Source of the DNA: Aggregicoccus sp. 17bor-14 | GTDB lineage: Bacteria > Myxococcota > Myxococcia > Myxococcales > Myxococcaceae | Direction of reading: 5' to 3' | Length of the DNA stretch: 64,000 nucleotides | Assembly (NCBI RefSeq): GCF_009659535.1 | Contig: NZ_VJZZ01000002.1 | Location: 1-64,000, forward strand | Shown: in pieces, positions 8,785-16,559 of the stretch | Layout of the letters: every line of letters begins with the position of its first letter | Position numbering within the stretch: position 1 is the first letter of the stretch | Program-made: the position numbers and the translations under genes | The notes under the pieces: generated by a model | Told to the model about the DNA's origin: nothing | Databases searched by the model: none | The model's input: only the letters and a program-made list of their open reading frames with translations

Positions 8785-9593
8785 GGCTGGCACGTCCACA
8801 GGTGCGCGAGCACCGCGGCGTGGCCGAGCCCCGGCCGCGTCGCGTGCACGAGCGCGCCGTGCACGTAGGCGGCCGCCGCCTCGCAGGCCTCGGGCATCGC
8901 GAGGCCGCGGCACAGGTTCGCCGCCACCGCGGAGGCGAGCGTGCAGCCGGTGCCGTGGCCCTCGAGGTCGAGCCGCTCGTGGCGCAGCTCGCGGCGCACC
9001 TGCGCATCTCCGTAGCGGTCCACCATGGGGCCACTGCCCGGCAGGTGGCCGCCCTTGAGCAGCGCCGCGCGCGCGCCGAGCGCCAGCAGCGCCTCGAGCG
9101 CCGCGTCCGCGTCCTCGGCACTCTGGATGCGGCGGCCCAGCAGCCACTCGGCCTCGGGGATGTTCGGGGTGACGAGGCTCGCGCGCGGAAGCAGCCGGGT
9201 GCGCAGCGCCTCGTGCGCCGCGGGCTCCAGCAGCCGCGCGCCCGAGGTGGCCACCATCACGGGATCCACGACGAGCGGCAGGTCGGCGTGGGCCTCCAGC
9301 GCGTCCGCCACGGTGTGGATGACCTCCGCGTTGGCGAGCATGCCCAGCTTCACCGCACCCACGCGGAAGTCCGCGAAGAGCGCGTCCAGCTGCGCGCGCA
9401 GGAAGGCGACCGGCGGCACGTGCACCGCCGTCACCCCGCGGGTGTTCTGCGCGGTGAGCGCGGCGATGGCCGAGAGCCCGTGCACCCCGTGCGCGGCGAA
9501 GGTCTTGAGGTCCGCCTGGATGCCGGCGCCCCCGCCCGAGTCCGAGCCGGCGATGGTGAGGGCCGCGACGGGCCGCGAGTCGGGGGCGTTCAT
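8781..9593 (-). CDS. thiD: Hydroxymethylpyrimidine/phosphomethylpyrimidine kinase
   Basis: Phosphorylates HMP and HMP-phosphate to HMP-diphosphate for thiamine synthesis. The 270-residue length is normal. Visible ribokinase-fold signatures are the N-terminal AGSDSGGGAGIQADLKTF, the QNTRGV segment, VVDPVMVATSG, TPNIPEAE and the anion-hole motif GHGTGCTLAS near the C-terminus. No thiamine neighbours are present, and it converges on the NatB gene with a 4-base overlap. Confidence 0.93.
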   Translation of the reverse strand: MNAPDSRPVAALTIAGSDSGGGAGIQADLKTFAAHGVHGLSAIAALTAQNTRGVTAVHVPPVAFLRAQLDALFADFRVGAVKLGMLANAEVIHTVADALEAHADLPLVVDPVMVATSGARLLEPAAHEALRTRLLPRASLVTPNIPEAEWLLGRRIQSAEDADAALEALLALGARAALLKGGHLPGSGPMVDRYGDAQVRRELRHERLDLEGHGTGCTLASAVAANLCRGLAMPEACEAAAAYVHGALVHATRPGLGHAAVLAHLWTCQP

Positions 9594-9767
9594 GGCGGCG
9601 CAGTGTGCCAGCGCCCTCCCGCTCCGAGGAGCCGCAAAGTGCGGCCTGGGTGCGCGCTCTCCCTACCCGCGCGAGGGCCGCCTGTGGCCGCTCGCCTGCT
9701 CCGGGGGTCTCCGAGGACTCACTTTTTCCCGGGCCCCGCGCTCGGGCACAGTCCCGGTGTCTCCGCC

Positions 9768-10322
9768 ATGCTCGAGCCGCTCGCCGCCCCCCCGCCCTCC
9801 GCCCGCACCAAAGGCTTCGTGCTGGAGAGCCTCTTTCGCGGGCTGCAGGTGCAGGGCGGCTTCCTCGATGACCTGCGCCAGGCGGGCTACGACCCCTTCC
9901 GGCCCGAGGTGAGCTACGGCACCCAGGTGATGCGCCGCTGCCTCGACGTGGCCCACCGCCACCTCTTCCCCACGCTGAGCAAGGAGGAGGGGCGGCGGCA
10001 GCTGGGGCGGCGCTTCGTGCAGGGCTTCGCCGAGACGCAGCTGGGCAAGATGGTGGTGTCCGGCCTGCCGCTCATCGGCCCGGTGCGCTACCTGCGCCGC
10101 TTCCCCGAGCACGTGAAGATGGACGCGCGCGAGGAGGCGCGCGTCACGGCCGTGCAGCTGGGCGAGCGCAGCTTCCGCATGGAGTTCCGCGGCGATGCCT
10201 TCCTCACGCCGGACTTCATGAGCGGCGTGCTCGAGGAGGGGCTGCGCCTCACCCAGGTGGAGCCCACGCTGAGCGCCGAGGCCCGCGGGCGCGGCGACTT
10301 CGACCTGCTGGTGAGCTGGTAG
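9768..10322 (+). CDS. DUF2378 (TIGR02265) family protein
   Basis: Protein of 184 residues of the myxobacterial family TIGR02265/DUF2378. The N-terminal KGFVLESLFRGL, the F-PEVSYG segment and the central RRLGRRFVQGFAET-LGKM pattern are what I recognise. Members form large paralogous sets in Myxococcaceae and have no assigned function. The ATG at 9768 starts MLEPLAAPPPSART. The family is the best taxonomic clue in the window. It stands as a single gene between thiD (divergent) and the DUF2804 gene. Confidence 0.8.
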   Translation: MLEPLAAPPPSARTKGFVLESLFRGLQVQGGFLDDLRQAGYDPFRPEVSYGTQVMRRCLDVAHRHLFPTLSKEEGRRQLGRRFVQGFAETQLGKMVVSGLPLIGPVRYLRRFPEHVKMDAREEARVTAVQLGERSFRMEFRGDAFLTPDFMSGVLEEGLRLTQVEPTLSAEARGRGDFDLLVSW

Positions 10323-10380
10323 CCGAAAGCGGCGTCGGGGCATGGCGCGGGGCGCTCGTGCGGGGCTAGAAGCGCCCCCC

Positions 10381-11466
10381 ATGCTCCTCCTGGACCCCGC
10401 CGCCGCCCCTGCCCCGGAAGTCGTACTGCCCCCCGTGCCCGCCTCCGTCGCGGACGCGAGCGGCACGCCGCGCTTCGGCACCTACGCCGGGGAGCTCGCG
10501 CGCGTGGACCTCGGCGCGCTCTCCGGGCGCTGGGCGCTGCCGCTCGCGCTGCGCCCCTTCAAGCGCAAGCGCTGGCTGTACAGCTTCGTCGCCACGCAGG
10601 AGGTGATTGCCTTGAGCGCCGTGGTGGACCTGGGCTACGGGGCCAACGCCTTCGCCGTCGCGTACGACCTGAAGGCGCGCCGCGCACTCGCGGACCTCTC
10701 CATGCTGGGTGTGCCCGGAGTGCTCTCGGCCGTGGGGGACTGCCCCGCCGAGGGTGCCCACGCGCGCTTCGACACGCTGGGGGCGCGCCTGCGCGTGCGC
10801 CGCGAGGCGGGCGCGAGCGAGTACGGACTGGAGGTGTCGGCGGCCGGTGTGCGCACGGGCTCGGGGCCGCTGCGGCTGAGGGCGCGCCTGCACACGCAGG
10901 ACGCCGCGCCCGCGCTCACCGTGGTGGCGCCGGTGGAGGGCGACGGCCGGGTGAACGTGACGCAGAAGCGCAGCGCGCTGCTCACCTCCGGCACGCTGGA
11001 GGCGGACGGGCGCACCTGGTCGCTCGAGGGCGGGGTGGGCGGCATGGACTACACGCAGGGCTACCTCGCGCGGCACACCGCGTGGCGCTGGGCGTTCGCC
11101 GCCGGAAGGCTTCCGGACGGCACGCCCGTGGGGCTGAACCTGGTGGAGGGCTTCAACGACTCGGCGAGCGAGGCGAACGAGAACGCGCTGTGGGTGGGCG
11201 GGCGGCTCTTCCCGCTGTCCCGCGCGCGCTTCGGCTACACGCGCGGGCAGCTGCTCGAGCCGTGGACCGTGCGCACCGAGGACGGCGCGGTGGACCTGCG
11301 CTTCGAGCCCCTGCACGTGCACCGCGAGGAGAAGAACCTCAAGGTGGTGGTGAGCCACTTCGCCCAGCCGCTGGGGCTCTTCACGGGCACGCTGCGCGTG
11401 GGCGGGCGCACGCTCGAGGTGAGCGCTCTCCCGGGCGTGACGGAAGAGCAGGACATGCGCTGGTAA
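10381..11466 (+). CDS. DUF2804-family protein
   Basis: Protein of 361 residues, no signal peptide. It is rich in beta-strands, with WALPLALRPFKRKRWLYSF near residues 50-65, a G-MDYTQGYLARHTAWRWA segment near 222-240, and GLNLVEGFNDSASEANEN followed by a WVGG turn. These motifs fit DUF2804, a family related to lipocalin-like (AttH/CrtC-type) folds. The catalytic role is unknown. The ATG at 10381 follows a short leader after the DUF2378 gene. A strong hairpin (11471-11491) follows the stop. Confidence 0.65.
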   Translation: MLLLDPAAAPAPEVVLPPVPASVADASGTPRFGTYAGELARVDLGALSGRWALPLALRPFKRKRWLYSFVATQEVIALSAVVDLGYGANAFAVAYDLKARRALADLSMLGVPGVLSAVGDCPAEGAHARFDTLGARLRVRREAGASEYGLEVSAAGVRTGSGPLRLRARLHTQDAAPALTVVAPVEGDGRVNVTQKRSALLTSGTLEADGRTWSLEGGVGGMDYTQGYLARHTAWRWAFAAGRLPDGTPVGLNLVEGFNDSASEANENALWVGGRLFPLSRARFGYTRGQLLEPWTVRTEDGAVDLRFEPLHVHREEKNLKVVVSHFAQPLGLFTGTLRVGGRTLEVSALPGVTEEQDMRW

Positions 11467-11470
11467 GGTC

Positions 11471-11491
11471 CCCTCTCCCTCTGGGAGAGGG
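11471..11491. terminator. Perfect 9-bp hairpin, terminator-like or REP-like
   Basis: CCCTCTCCC (11471-11479), loop TCT, GGGAGAGGG (11483-11491). It begins five bases after the DUF2804 stop and lies upstream of the next gene on the same strand. There is no T-run. The CCCTCTCCC-GGGAGAGGG core resembles a hairpin commonly scattered between genes in high-GC proteobacteria, so it may be an mRNA-stabilising repeat rather than a terminator. Confidence 0.5.
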
Positions 11492-11523
11492 TGAGGGAAG
11501 TGCGCAGTGCTACCGTGCGTCCC

Positions 11524-12198
11524 ATGCTCCCTGTCCTGTTGCTCGTCGCCCTCGCCGCAGAGCCGCGCCCCTTCGAGACCACCGCGCTCTCGGTGGACGT
11601 GGACTTCACCTGCCGCACGCACGTGACGCGCAGCCTCGTGCTCACGCCGGAGACCCAGGCCCTCCTCGAGGTACCCAAGGGCTGCCCCGACGCGGGTCGC
11701 GCGTGGCGCCTCATGCTGCAGTGCCGCGAGGGCCAGTGCACGGGCGCGGTACTCGCGGAGGCGGGAAGCATCGCGCGCGTGCACGGGCCGCAGGGGAGGC
11801 TCTCCGTCACGCCGCTTGCGAAGGAGCACCCGGCCACGCTCGAGCGCCTGCGCGTGCGGGTGACCTCGCAGCAGTCCCTTCACGTGGAGGCAGAGGACCT
11901 GCGTCAGCGCCCACTCGAGCTGCGCTTCCATGCGGCCCCCTACAGCGTCTCGTACACGGTGGACACGGTGATGACGGAGGTGCCCACCCCGAAGCGAGGC
12001 TCGAACGCGCGGCTGGTGGTGCAGGCGGAGCGCGCGGACCTGGACCACGCGCGCGTGCGGGTGTGGAACGAGCGGCAGGAGCTGCTGGTCGAGCGGACGC
12101 TGCGGTTCGAGGAGCCGGTGTCACTCGACTGCGCACGCAGCGCCGGCTGGTGCACGGGGGAGGCGGAGCTCTCGGTGCGTGAGGCACACCCGCGCTGA
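11524..12198 (+). CDS. Putative secreted protein, function unknown
   Basis: Protein of 224 residues starting [16 protein letters not shown], a very short export signal. The remainder is mostly beta and charged, with five cysteines (including [24 protein letters not shown]) that could form disulfides in the periplasm. I do not recognise the family. The genes around it (DUF2804, queD) give no clear context. The ATG at 11524 is used because only this start provides a signal sequence. Confidence 0.55.
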   Translation: MLPVLLLVALAAEPRPFETTALSVDVDFTCRTHVTRSLVLTPETQALLEVPKGCPDAGRAWRLMLQCREGQCTGAVLAEAGSIARVHGPQGRLSVTPLAKEHPATLERLRVRVTSQQSLHVEAEDLRQRPLELRFHAAPYSVSYTVDTVMTEVPTPKRGSNARLVVQAERADLDHARVRVWNERQELLVERTLRFEEPVSLDCARSAGWCTGEAELSVREAHPR

Positions 12199-12272
12199 AG
12201 ACGGGGAATCCCGGAGAGCAGCCGAGCGCCCGTGCCTTGCGATTGCGGGCAGGCGCTGATACCTGCGGCGCC

Positions 12273-12635
12273 GTGGAGATCTACCGAGAGTTCACCTTCG
12301 AGTCCGCGCACCGGCTGCCCCACGTTCCGGAGGGGCACAAGTGCGCGCGCCTGCACGGCCACAGCTACCGCGTGCAGGTGCACGTGAGCGGGCCGGTGGG
12401 CGAGCAGAGCGGGTGGATCATGGACTTCGCCGAGCTGCGCGAGGCCTTCGCCCCGCTGCTGGCCCAGCTGGACCACTACTACCTCAACGAGATTCCGGGC
12501 CTCGAGAACCCCACCAGCGAGAACCTCGCGCGGTGGATCTGGCGCCGGCTCAAGCCCACGCTGCCGCAGCTCTCCGCCGTGCAGGTCCGCGAGACCTGCC
12601 TCTCCGGCTGCATCTACCGCGGCGAGCACGAGTAG
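12273..12635 (+). CDS. queD: 6-carboxy-5,6,7,8-tetrahydropterin synthase
   Basis: Converts dihydroneopterin triphosphate to 6-carboxytetrahydropterin in queuosine/7-deazaguanine synthesis. The GTG at 12273 gives a 120-residue protein starting with the conserved [15 protein letters not shown]. Zinc ligands are His13, His28 and His30. The QueD-type Cys24-x3-HGH motif (KCARLHGH) separates it from mammalian-type [20 protein letters not shown] and the catalytic Glu near the C-terminus are also present. A putative queuosine-precursor transporter gene lies 4 kb away at 16560, but the two are not in one operon. Confidence 0.92.
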   Translation: MEIYREFTFESAHRLPHVPEGHKCARLHGHSYRVQVHVSGPVGEQSGWIMDFAELREAFAPLLAQLDHYYLNEIPGLENPTSENLARWIWRRLKPTLPQLSAVQVRETCLSGCIYRGEHE

Positions 12636-12667
12636 CGCGCGCTCAGCCCATCGACATCGACCCTTAT

Positions 12668-12694
12668 CCGCTGCCTTCCTGAAGAAGGCAGCGG
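12668..12694. terminator. Bidirectional hairpin between convergent queD and msrB
   Basis: CCGCTGCCTTC (12668-12678), loop CTGAA, GAAGGCAGCGG (12684-12694): a perfect 11-bp stem. It lies midway in the 71-base gap between the queD and msrB stops. It probably terminates both transcripts. There is no long T-run, as is usual in this GC range. Confidence 0.75.
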
Positions 12695-12706
12695 GAGGAC
12701 GCGGGC

Positions 12707-13129
12707 CTACGCCTTCACGAGCTCGATGGGCTGGCCCTCGGGCACGTGGTCCATCGCCGCGCTGTTCATGCAGTAGCGCAGGCCCGTGGGGGGCGGGCCG
12801 TCCGGGAACACGTGGCCGAGGTGCCCGTCGCAGCGCGCGCAGCGCACCTCGATGCGGATCATCCCGTAGGAGGTGTCGCGGATCTCCGTCACCGAGTCCT
12901 GCGACACCGGCTTCGTGAAGGAGGGCCACCCGGTGCCCGACTCGAACTTCTCGCCGCTCTTGAACAGCGGGTTGTGGCAGCCCGCGCACACGTAGGTGCC
13001 CGGCGTCTTCGTGCCCAGGAAGCAGCCCGTGCCAGGGCGCTCGGTGCCGTGGTGACGCAGCACCTGGTACTGCTCGGGCGTGAGGCGCTGCTTCCACTGC
13101 GCATCCGTCAGGACCAGCTTGTCGGCCAT
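12707..13129 (-). CDS. msrB: Peptide-methionine (R)-S-oxide reductase
   Basis: Reduces the R epimer of methionine sulfoxide in proteins. The 140-residue protein has the zinc site Cys48-x2-Cys51 and Cys97-x2-Cys100, the GTGWPSF motif at 65-71, and the catalytic cysteine Cys120 in RYCMNS. It is therefore an ordinary cysteine MsrB, unlike the neighbouring MsrA. It lies 59 bases downstream of msrA on the same strand and probably shares its transcript. There is no signal peptide, so it acts in the cytosol. Confidence 0.95.
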   Translation of the reverse strand: MADKLVLTDAQWKQRLTPEQYQVLRHHGTERPGTGCFLGTKTPGTYVCAGCHNPLFKSGEKFESGTGWPSFTKPVSQDSVTEIRDTSYGMIRIEVRCARCDGHLGHVFPDGPPPTGLRYCMNSAAMDHVPEGQPIELVKA

Positions 13130-13188
13130 GGTTTCCTCAGGGAAAGGGGGAAGGGGTGTCGGAGCGGTACGCGCGAGCGGCGCGCCGG

Positions 13189-13842
13189 TTACACACTAAG
13201 CCGCCCGTGCCCGCGCAGCAGCCCTTCCAGCTTGCGCCGCGCGCGCTCCGTCAGCCCGTAGCTCGCCCACTCCTCTTCCAGCAGCTCCAAAGTCCCGTGT
13301 CCGCTCACGAAGCCGTTGAGGCGCGCGGCCACCGTGGACTCGCGCAGGGCCTCGTCCGAGTAACCCGCGAGCTCCTGCAGAAGGTCCGCGTGCCGGCGCA
13401 GCGCGTACTTCTGGTGGTAGTCCTCCGCCGGGCAGAAGCGCCCGAGCGGCTCCAGCGCCGTGAGCACCCGCTTGCCCAGCGAGCGCTCGACCTCGTCGCG
13501 CGTGCGACGCGCAGTCGCCTCCTGCTCACTTCCCGCGTACCAGAGCGCCGCGCGGTACTGCTGCGCGTACGCCGGGCGCTGAGGACGGTGCGCCGCCCAG
13601 AAGTGGCCGAGCACTTCCGCGTAGGACATCCGCGAAGGATCGAAGTCCACCTGCAGCGCCTCGGTGTGGTCGCCGAGCGCGTGGTACGTGGGGTCCGCGA
13701 GCGTGCCGCCCGTGTAGCCCACGCGGGTGCGAACGACTCCAGGGAGACACCCGAACCGGGCGTCCGGGGTCCAGAATCACCCGACGGCGAAGGTGGCCGT
13801 CTCCACGCGCGGGGGCTGCTGAAGGTCCAGGGGCCGGGTCAT
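13189..13842 (-). CDS. msrA: Peptide-methionine (S)-S-oxide reductase with in-frame TGA at the catalytic cysteine (predicted selenoprotein)
   Basis: The reading frame runs from ATG 13842 to the stop at 13189 (218 codons) and is interrupted only by TGA at 13777-13779, codon 22. The flanks read [13 protein letters not shown], then [11 protein letters not shown] and [14 protein letters not shown]; in MsrA that position is the catalytic Cys of the G-C-F-W motif. Both sides of the TGA are conserved MsrA sequence in one frame, so no frameshift is needed. The ATG overlaps the upstream glycosyltransferase stop (ATGA, 13839-13842) and has GGAG 8 bases upstream. A SECIS-like hairpin follows the TGA. 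I infer selenocysteine at residue 22. The alternative is a nonsense pseudogene. Starting at the internal GTG 13722 would delete the active site. Downstream features ([35 protein letters not shown]) are normal MsrA. Confidence 0.85.
13746..13764 (-). promoter_or_regulatory. Predicted bacterial SECIS element in msrA
   Basis: On the minus strand, GACGCCC - GGTTC - GGGTGTC folds into a 7-bp stem (one G-U pair) with a 5-base loop. The first loop base is the 20th nucleotide after the TGA. Known bacterial SECIS elements place the apical loop roughly 16-37 bases from UGA and require a G in the first loop positions; the E. coli fdhF loop also begins GGU. The stem uses the Cys codon TGT rather than TGC, unusual at this GC content, and its T pairs with an A. 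This is the expected landing site for SelB. Whether SelB binds it is inference. Confidence 0.7.
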
Positions 13843-15194
13843 GGGCGAAGCTCCGGTGAGGCGAGGTCTGGGGAGAACGCGTCCCACGCCGGGGCTGTTC
13901 CACGGGGCTGCGAAGCATCCACGCCCGCGCGCTCGCGCCGCGCCAGCGCCTCCAGCTCGAGCACCGCGCGGTCGGTCCGCTGCTCCGCGCGCAGGGTCTC
14001 CGCGAAGCGCCGTGCCGCGGCCCGGAACTGCGGCTCGGACAGCAGGCGCTGCAGCTTCCGGCGCAGCCGGGCGGGCGAGCTGCCGGGCGAGGCGGTCAGC
14101 CCTGCGCCCAGGGCCGCGGCACGCGCAGCGTTGTCGAGCTGGTCGCGCCCCAGCGGCACCGAGAGCACGGGCACCCCGTGCGCGAGCGCCTTGATGACGC
14201 TCCCGTGCCCACCGTGGCACGCCATCAGCGCCGCCTGGGGGAGCACCGCGGCGTGGGGCACGGAGCTCACCGTCACCACGTTGGGTGCGGAGGGAAGCTC
14301 GCGGGGTGTGAGCTGGCCTCCCGTGGTGACGAGTGCGCGCACGGGCAGCGGCGCCACGGCCTCGATGAGGCGGGCGGTGGGGCCCTGCTGGTTCTGGAAG
14401 GTGGAGCCGAGCGAGACGAGCACCAGGGGCCGCGCATCCCCGGGCTCCCACGGCGCGCTCGAGCGCTCTGTCCAGGCCGGGTCCTCCAGCTCGGGGCCCA
14501 CGTACACGGCGTTGGGCGGGAGCCGCACCGGGAAGTCGAAGGCGGGGCTGGTCTGCACCAGGAGCCGGGTGGCGGTGAGCCACTGCTCGTAGAAGTGGGC
14601 GAGCGGCCGCAGCCCGAGCGCGCTGCGCTGGGCGTTGAGCCGCGCGAGCCCCCCGCGGTCGAACATGCGGGTGAGCATGCGCCAGAGCAGCCGGTCCCGC
14701 GTGCGCCCCAGCAGGCCCGGATGCGGGCGGAGCCCGAGCCCTATCGGCACCGCGCCTCCGACCGGGAGCTGGAAGGGGGTGTGCACGAGCACGGCGTACG
14801 GAAGGCCGCTGCGCTCGGCGGCCGGAAGCGCGCCCAGCACGAGGAAGTCCACCACCGCGGCATCCGGCCGGAGGTCCGCGAGCTGCTCGGCGGCGTCGCG
14901 CGTGTAGCGCGAGAGCGGGCCGAAGAAGAGGTGCTCGCCGAGGCGCGCGAAGCGCTGGGTGGGGCTGCGGCCCTCCCAGTCCCGCACGAGGTCCCGCTCC
15001 CGGCTGCGCATGTCCTGGTGGGGGGCATGGCGGAAGGGCGCGAAGTCACAGCCTGCGCGCTGCGCGCCCGCGGCGAGCGACGGGTCACCCAGCACCCGCA
15101 CCTCGTGGCCGCGCGCGACGAGCCGCCGCGCCACCGCCAGCTGCGGGGGAACGTTGCCCCCGCCCTCGATCATCACGAACAGGAACCTGCTCAT
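13839..15194 (-). CDS. GT1-type (UDP-glycosyltransferase-like, macrolide-glycosyltransferase class) glycosyltransferase
   Basis: Protein of 451 residues starting MSRFLFVMIEGGGNVPPQL. It has the GT-B layout: the N-terminal acceptor domain with RRLVARGHEVRVLG, and a C-terminal donor domain with VLVSLGSTFQ and the PSPG-like motif CHGGHGSVIKALAHGVPVL followed by GRDQLDNA. Such enzymes glycosylate small hydrophobic molecules, sterols or macrolides from nucleotide sugars. The acceptor here is unknown. Its stop overlaps the msrA start (ATGA), so the two are translationally coupled. Its start lies inside the 3' end of tetR. Confidence 0.85.
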   Translation of the reverse strand: MSRFLFVMIEGGGNVPPQLAVARRLVARGHEVRVLGDPSLAAGAQRAGCDFAPFRHAPHQDMRSRERDLVRDWEGRSPTQRFARLGEHLFFGPLSRYTRDAAEQLADLRPDAAVVDFLVLGALPAAERSGLPYAVLVHTPFQLPVGGAVPIGLGLRPHPGLLGRTRDRLLWRMLTRMFDRGGLARLNAQRSALGLRPLAHFYEQWLTATRLLVQTSPAFDFPVRLPPNAVYVGPELEDPAWTERSSAPWEPGDARPLVLVSLGSTFQNQQGPTARLIEAVAPLPVRALVTTGGQLTPRELPSAPNVVTVSSVPHAAVLPQAALMACHGGHGSVIKALAHGVPVLSVPLGRDQLDNAARAAALGAGLTASPGSSPARLRRKLQRLLSEPQFRAAARRFAETLRAEQRTDRAVLELEALARRERAGVDASQPRGTAPAWDAFSPDLASPELRP

Positions 15195-15816
15195 CGCGTC
15201 CTCCTGGGGCCGGGCGAGCCCCCGTGCCGAACTGCTGCTGCAGCGCGCGCACTGCGTCCCGGATGAGCGACGTGGCCACCGCGCGCGAGTGGCCGAGGTC
15301 CTTGCGGTACAGCTTCCAGAGGTAGAAGTCCGTGGCGCCGAAGAGCAGCGCCAGCCTCCGCGCCCGCTCCGCTGGCGCCACGCCGCCGAGCTCCGCCGCG
15401 AACACGCGGGAGATCCACTCGCGGTGCAGCGCCCGCGCCGCCTCCATGCCTGCCGCCACGGCGGTGAATTGGTCCTCCTGGCACAGCGCCCGCCAGTTGA
15501 AGTCGCAGACGCGCTCGTAGCTCGCCGCGAGCTGCAGCAGCGCTGCGTCCACGCTGGAGGGCAGTGCCTGCGTGCGCTCCGCGCGCACGCGGCGCTCCGC
15601 CTCGCGACCCGCCGCCGCGAAGAGGCCCTCCTTGGAGCCGAACTTGCGCAGCACCGTCTGCAGCGCCACGCCCGCCTCGTCGGCGATCTCCTGGAGCGTG
15701 ATGTCCGCAAAGGGCTCGCGGCTGAAGAGCGCGAGCGCCGCGTCCAGCACCGCGAGCCGCGTGCGCTCGGCCGCCTCGGCCCGGGCCACCATGCGATAGG
15801 CGCGCTCTGCTTTCAT
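15085..15816 (-). CDS. TetR-family transcriptional regulator
   Basis: TetR-type N-terminal helix-turn-helix: LAVLDAALALFSREPFADITLQEIADEAGVALQTVLRKFGSKEGLF is visible in short conserved blocks (IADEAG, FGSKEGLF). The helical ligand domain covers about residues 75-205. The last ~36 residues (GGRDEQ onward) are low-complexity and overlap the first 110 bases of the glycosyltransferase gene, so they are probably dispensable. The ATG at 15816 lies inside a palindrome; the ATG at 15792 (MVARAEAAERTR) would leave the palindrome upstream and is a good alternative start. It likely represses its own operon (tetR, glycosyltransferase, msrA, msrB). Confidence 0.8.
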   Translation of the reverse strand: MKAERAYRMVARAEAAERTRLAVLDAALALFSREPFADITLQEIADEAGVALQTVLRKFGSKEGLFAAAGREAERRVRAERTQALPSSVDAALLQLAASYERVCDFNWRALCQEDQFTAVAAGMEAARALHREWISRVFAAELGGVAPAERARRLALLFGATDFYLWKLYRKDLGHSRAVATSLIRDAVRALQQQFGTGARPAPGGRDEQVPVRDDRGRGQRSPAAGGGAAARRARPRGAGAG

Positions 15817-15837
15817 GTCAGTATCATTGACATGAAA
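15811..15837. promoter_or_regulatory. Perfect palindrome, probable TetR operator
   Basis: TTTCATGTCA (15811-15820), spacer of 7, TGACATGAAA (15828-15837): two perfect 10-base arms. It sits at the 5' end of tetR, between it and the divergent kptA gene, the usual place for an autoregulatory TetR site. The rest of the 190-base gap to kptA (to 16006) shows no gene. Confidence 0.65.
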
Positions 15838-16006
15838 TAGGACGCCCACCACTGCCCTGGCGTCCCATCCCGCGGGACGCGCCGCAGCCGCCCCGTCCGC
15901 CCACCGATGGCGCAGCCGAGCGGCTGGAGGGCCACGCTCCACGCCCCGTGTCCATCGCTGCCGTTCCCGGTTGCTGCGCGCGCCCAGGCCCCGCACAGTC
16001 CGCCCC

Positions 16007-16552
16007 ATGGACCCGAAGGACCGCACGCACGTGAGCAAGTTCCTCAGCCTCGTGCTGCGGCATGACCCTGCGGCGCTCGGCGTCACGCTGGATGCGCAGG
16101 GGTGGACGGACGTCGAGGCGCTGCTCGCGGCACTGCATGCTCAGGGCCGGGTGCTCTCGCGCGAGGCGCTGGAGGAAATCGTCGCGACGAGTCCCAAGCA
16201 GCGCTTCGCCCTCAGCGAGGACGGCAGGCGCATCCGCGCGAACCAGGGCCACTCGGTGGAGGTGGACCTGGGCCTTGCGCCCGCAGAGCCCCCGGAGACG
16301 CTCTTCCACGGCACCGTCGCGGCCGTGCTGGAGGCCATCCGCGCGCAAGGGCTGGTGCGCGGGCAGCGCCACCACGTGCACCTGAGTGCGGACGAGGCCA
16401 CGGCGCGCAGCGTGGGCGCGCGCCGCGGCAGCCCCGTGCTGCTGCGCGTGCGCGCGGGCGAGATGCACCGCGACGGCCACCCCTTCTTCCGCTCGGAGAA
16501 CGGGGTGTGGCTCACCGACGCGGTGCCGCCGCGCTACCTCGACCTCCCCTGA
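16007..16552 (+). CDS. kptA: RNA 2'-phosphotransferase (Tpt1/KptA family)
   Basis: Transfers a 2'-phosphate from RNA to NAD+, giving ADP-ribose 1'',2''-cyclic phosphate. The 181-residue protein starts [21 protein letters not shown]. Family motifs are [21 protein letters not shown] and HVHLS, followed by [15 protein letters not shown] and the GVWLTD-VPPRYL ending. The bacterial role is uncertain, because bacteria lack the fungal tRNA-splicing substrate. It converges with the transporter gene, leaving only 7 bases between stops. Confidence 0.92.
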   Translation: MDPKDRTHVSKFLSLVLRHDPAALGVTLDAQGWTDVEALLAALHAQGRVLSREALEEIVATSPKQRFALSEDGRRIRANQGHSVEVDLGLAPAEPPETLFHGTVAAVLEAIRAQGLVRGQRHHVHLSADEATARSVGARRGSPVLLRVRAGEMHRDGHPFFRSENGVWLTDAVPPRYLDLP

Positions 16553-16559
16553 GCGCGCG

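Noticed and set aside
12707-13129. MsrB as a second selenoprotein
   Set aside because: Its catalytic position is an ordinary Cys codon (Cys120) and the frame has no internal TGA.
13189-13722. MsrA as a short gene starting at GTG 13722
   Set aside because: It would lack the catalytic residue and the conserved N-terminal block that is present in the same frame upstream.
13839-13842. Frameshift explanation for msrA
   Set aside because: The frame is the same on both sides of the TGA; no insertion or deletion is needed.
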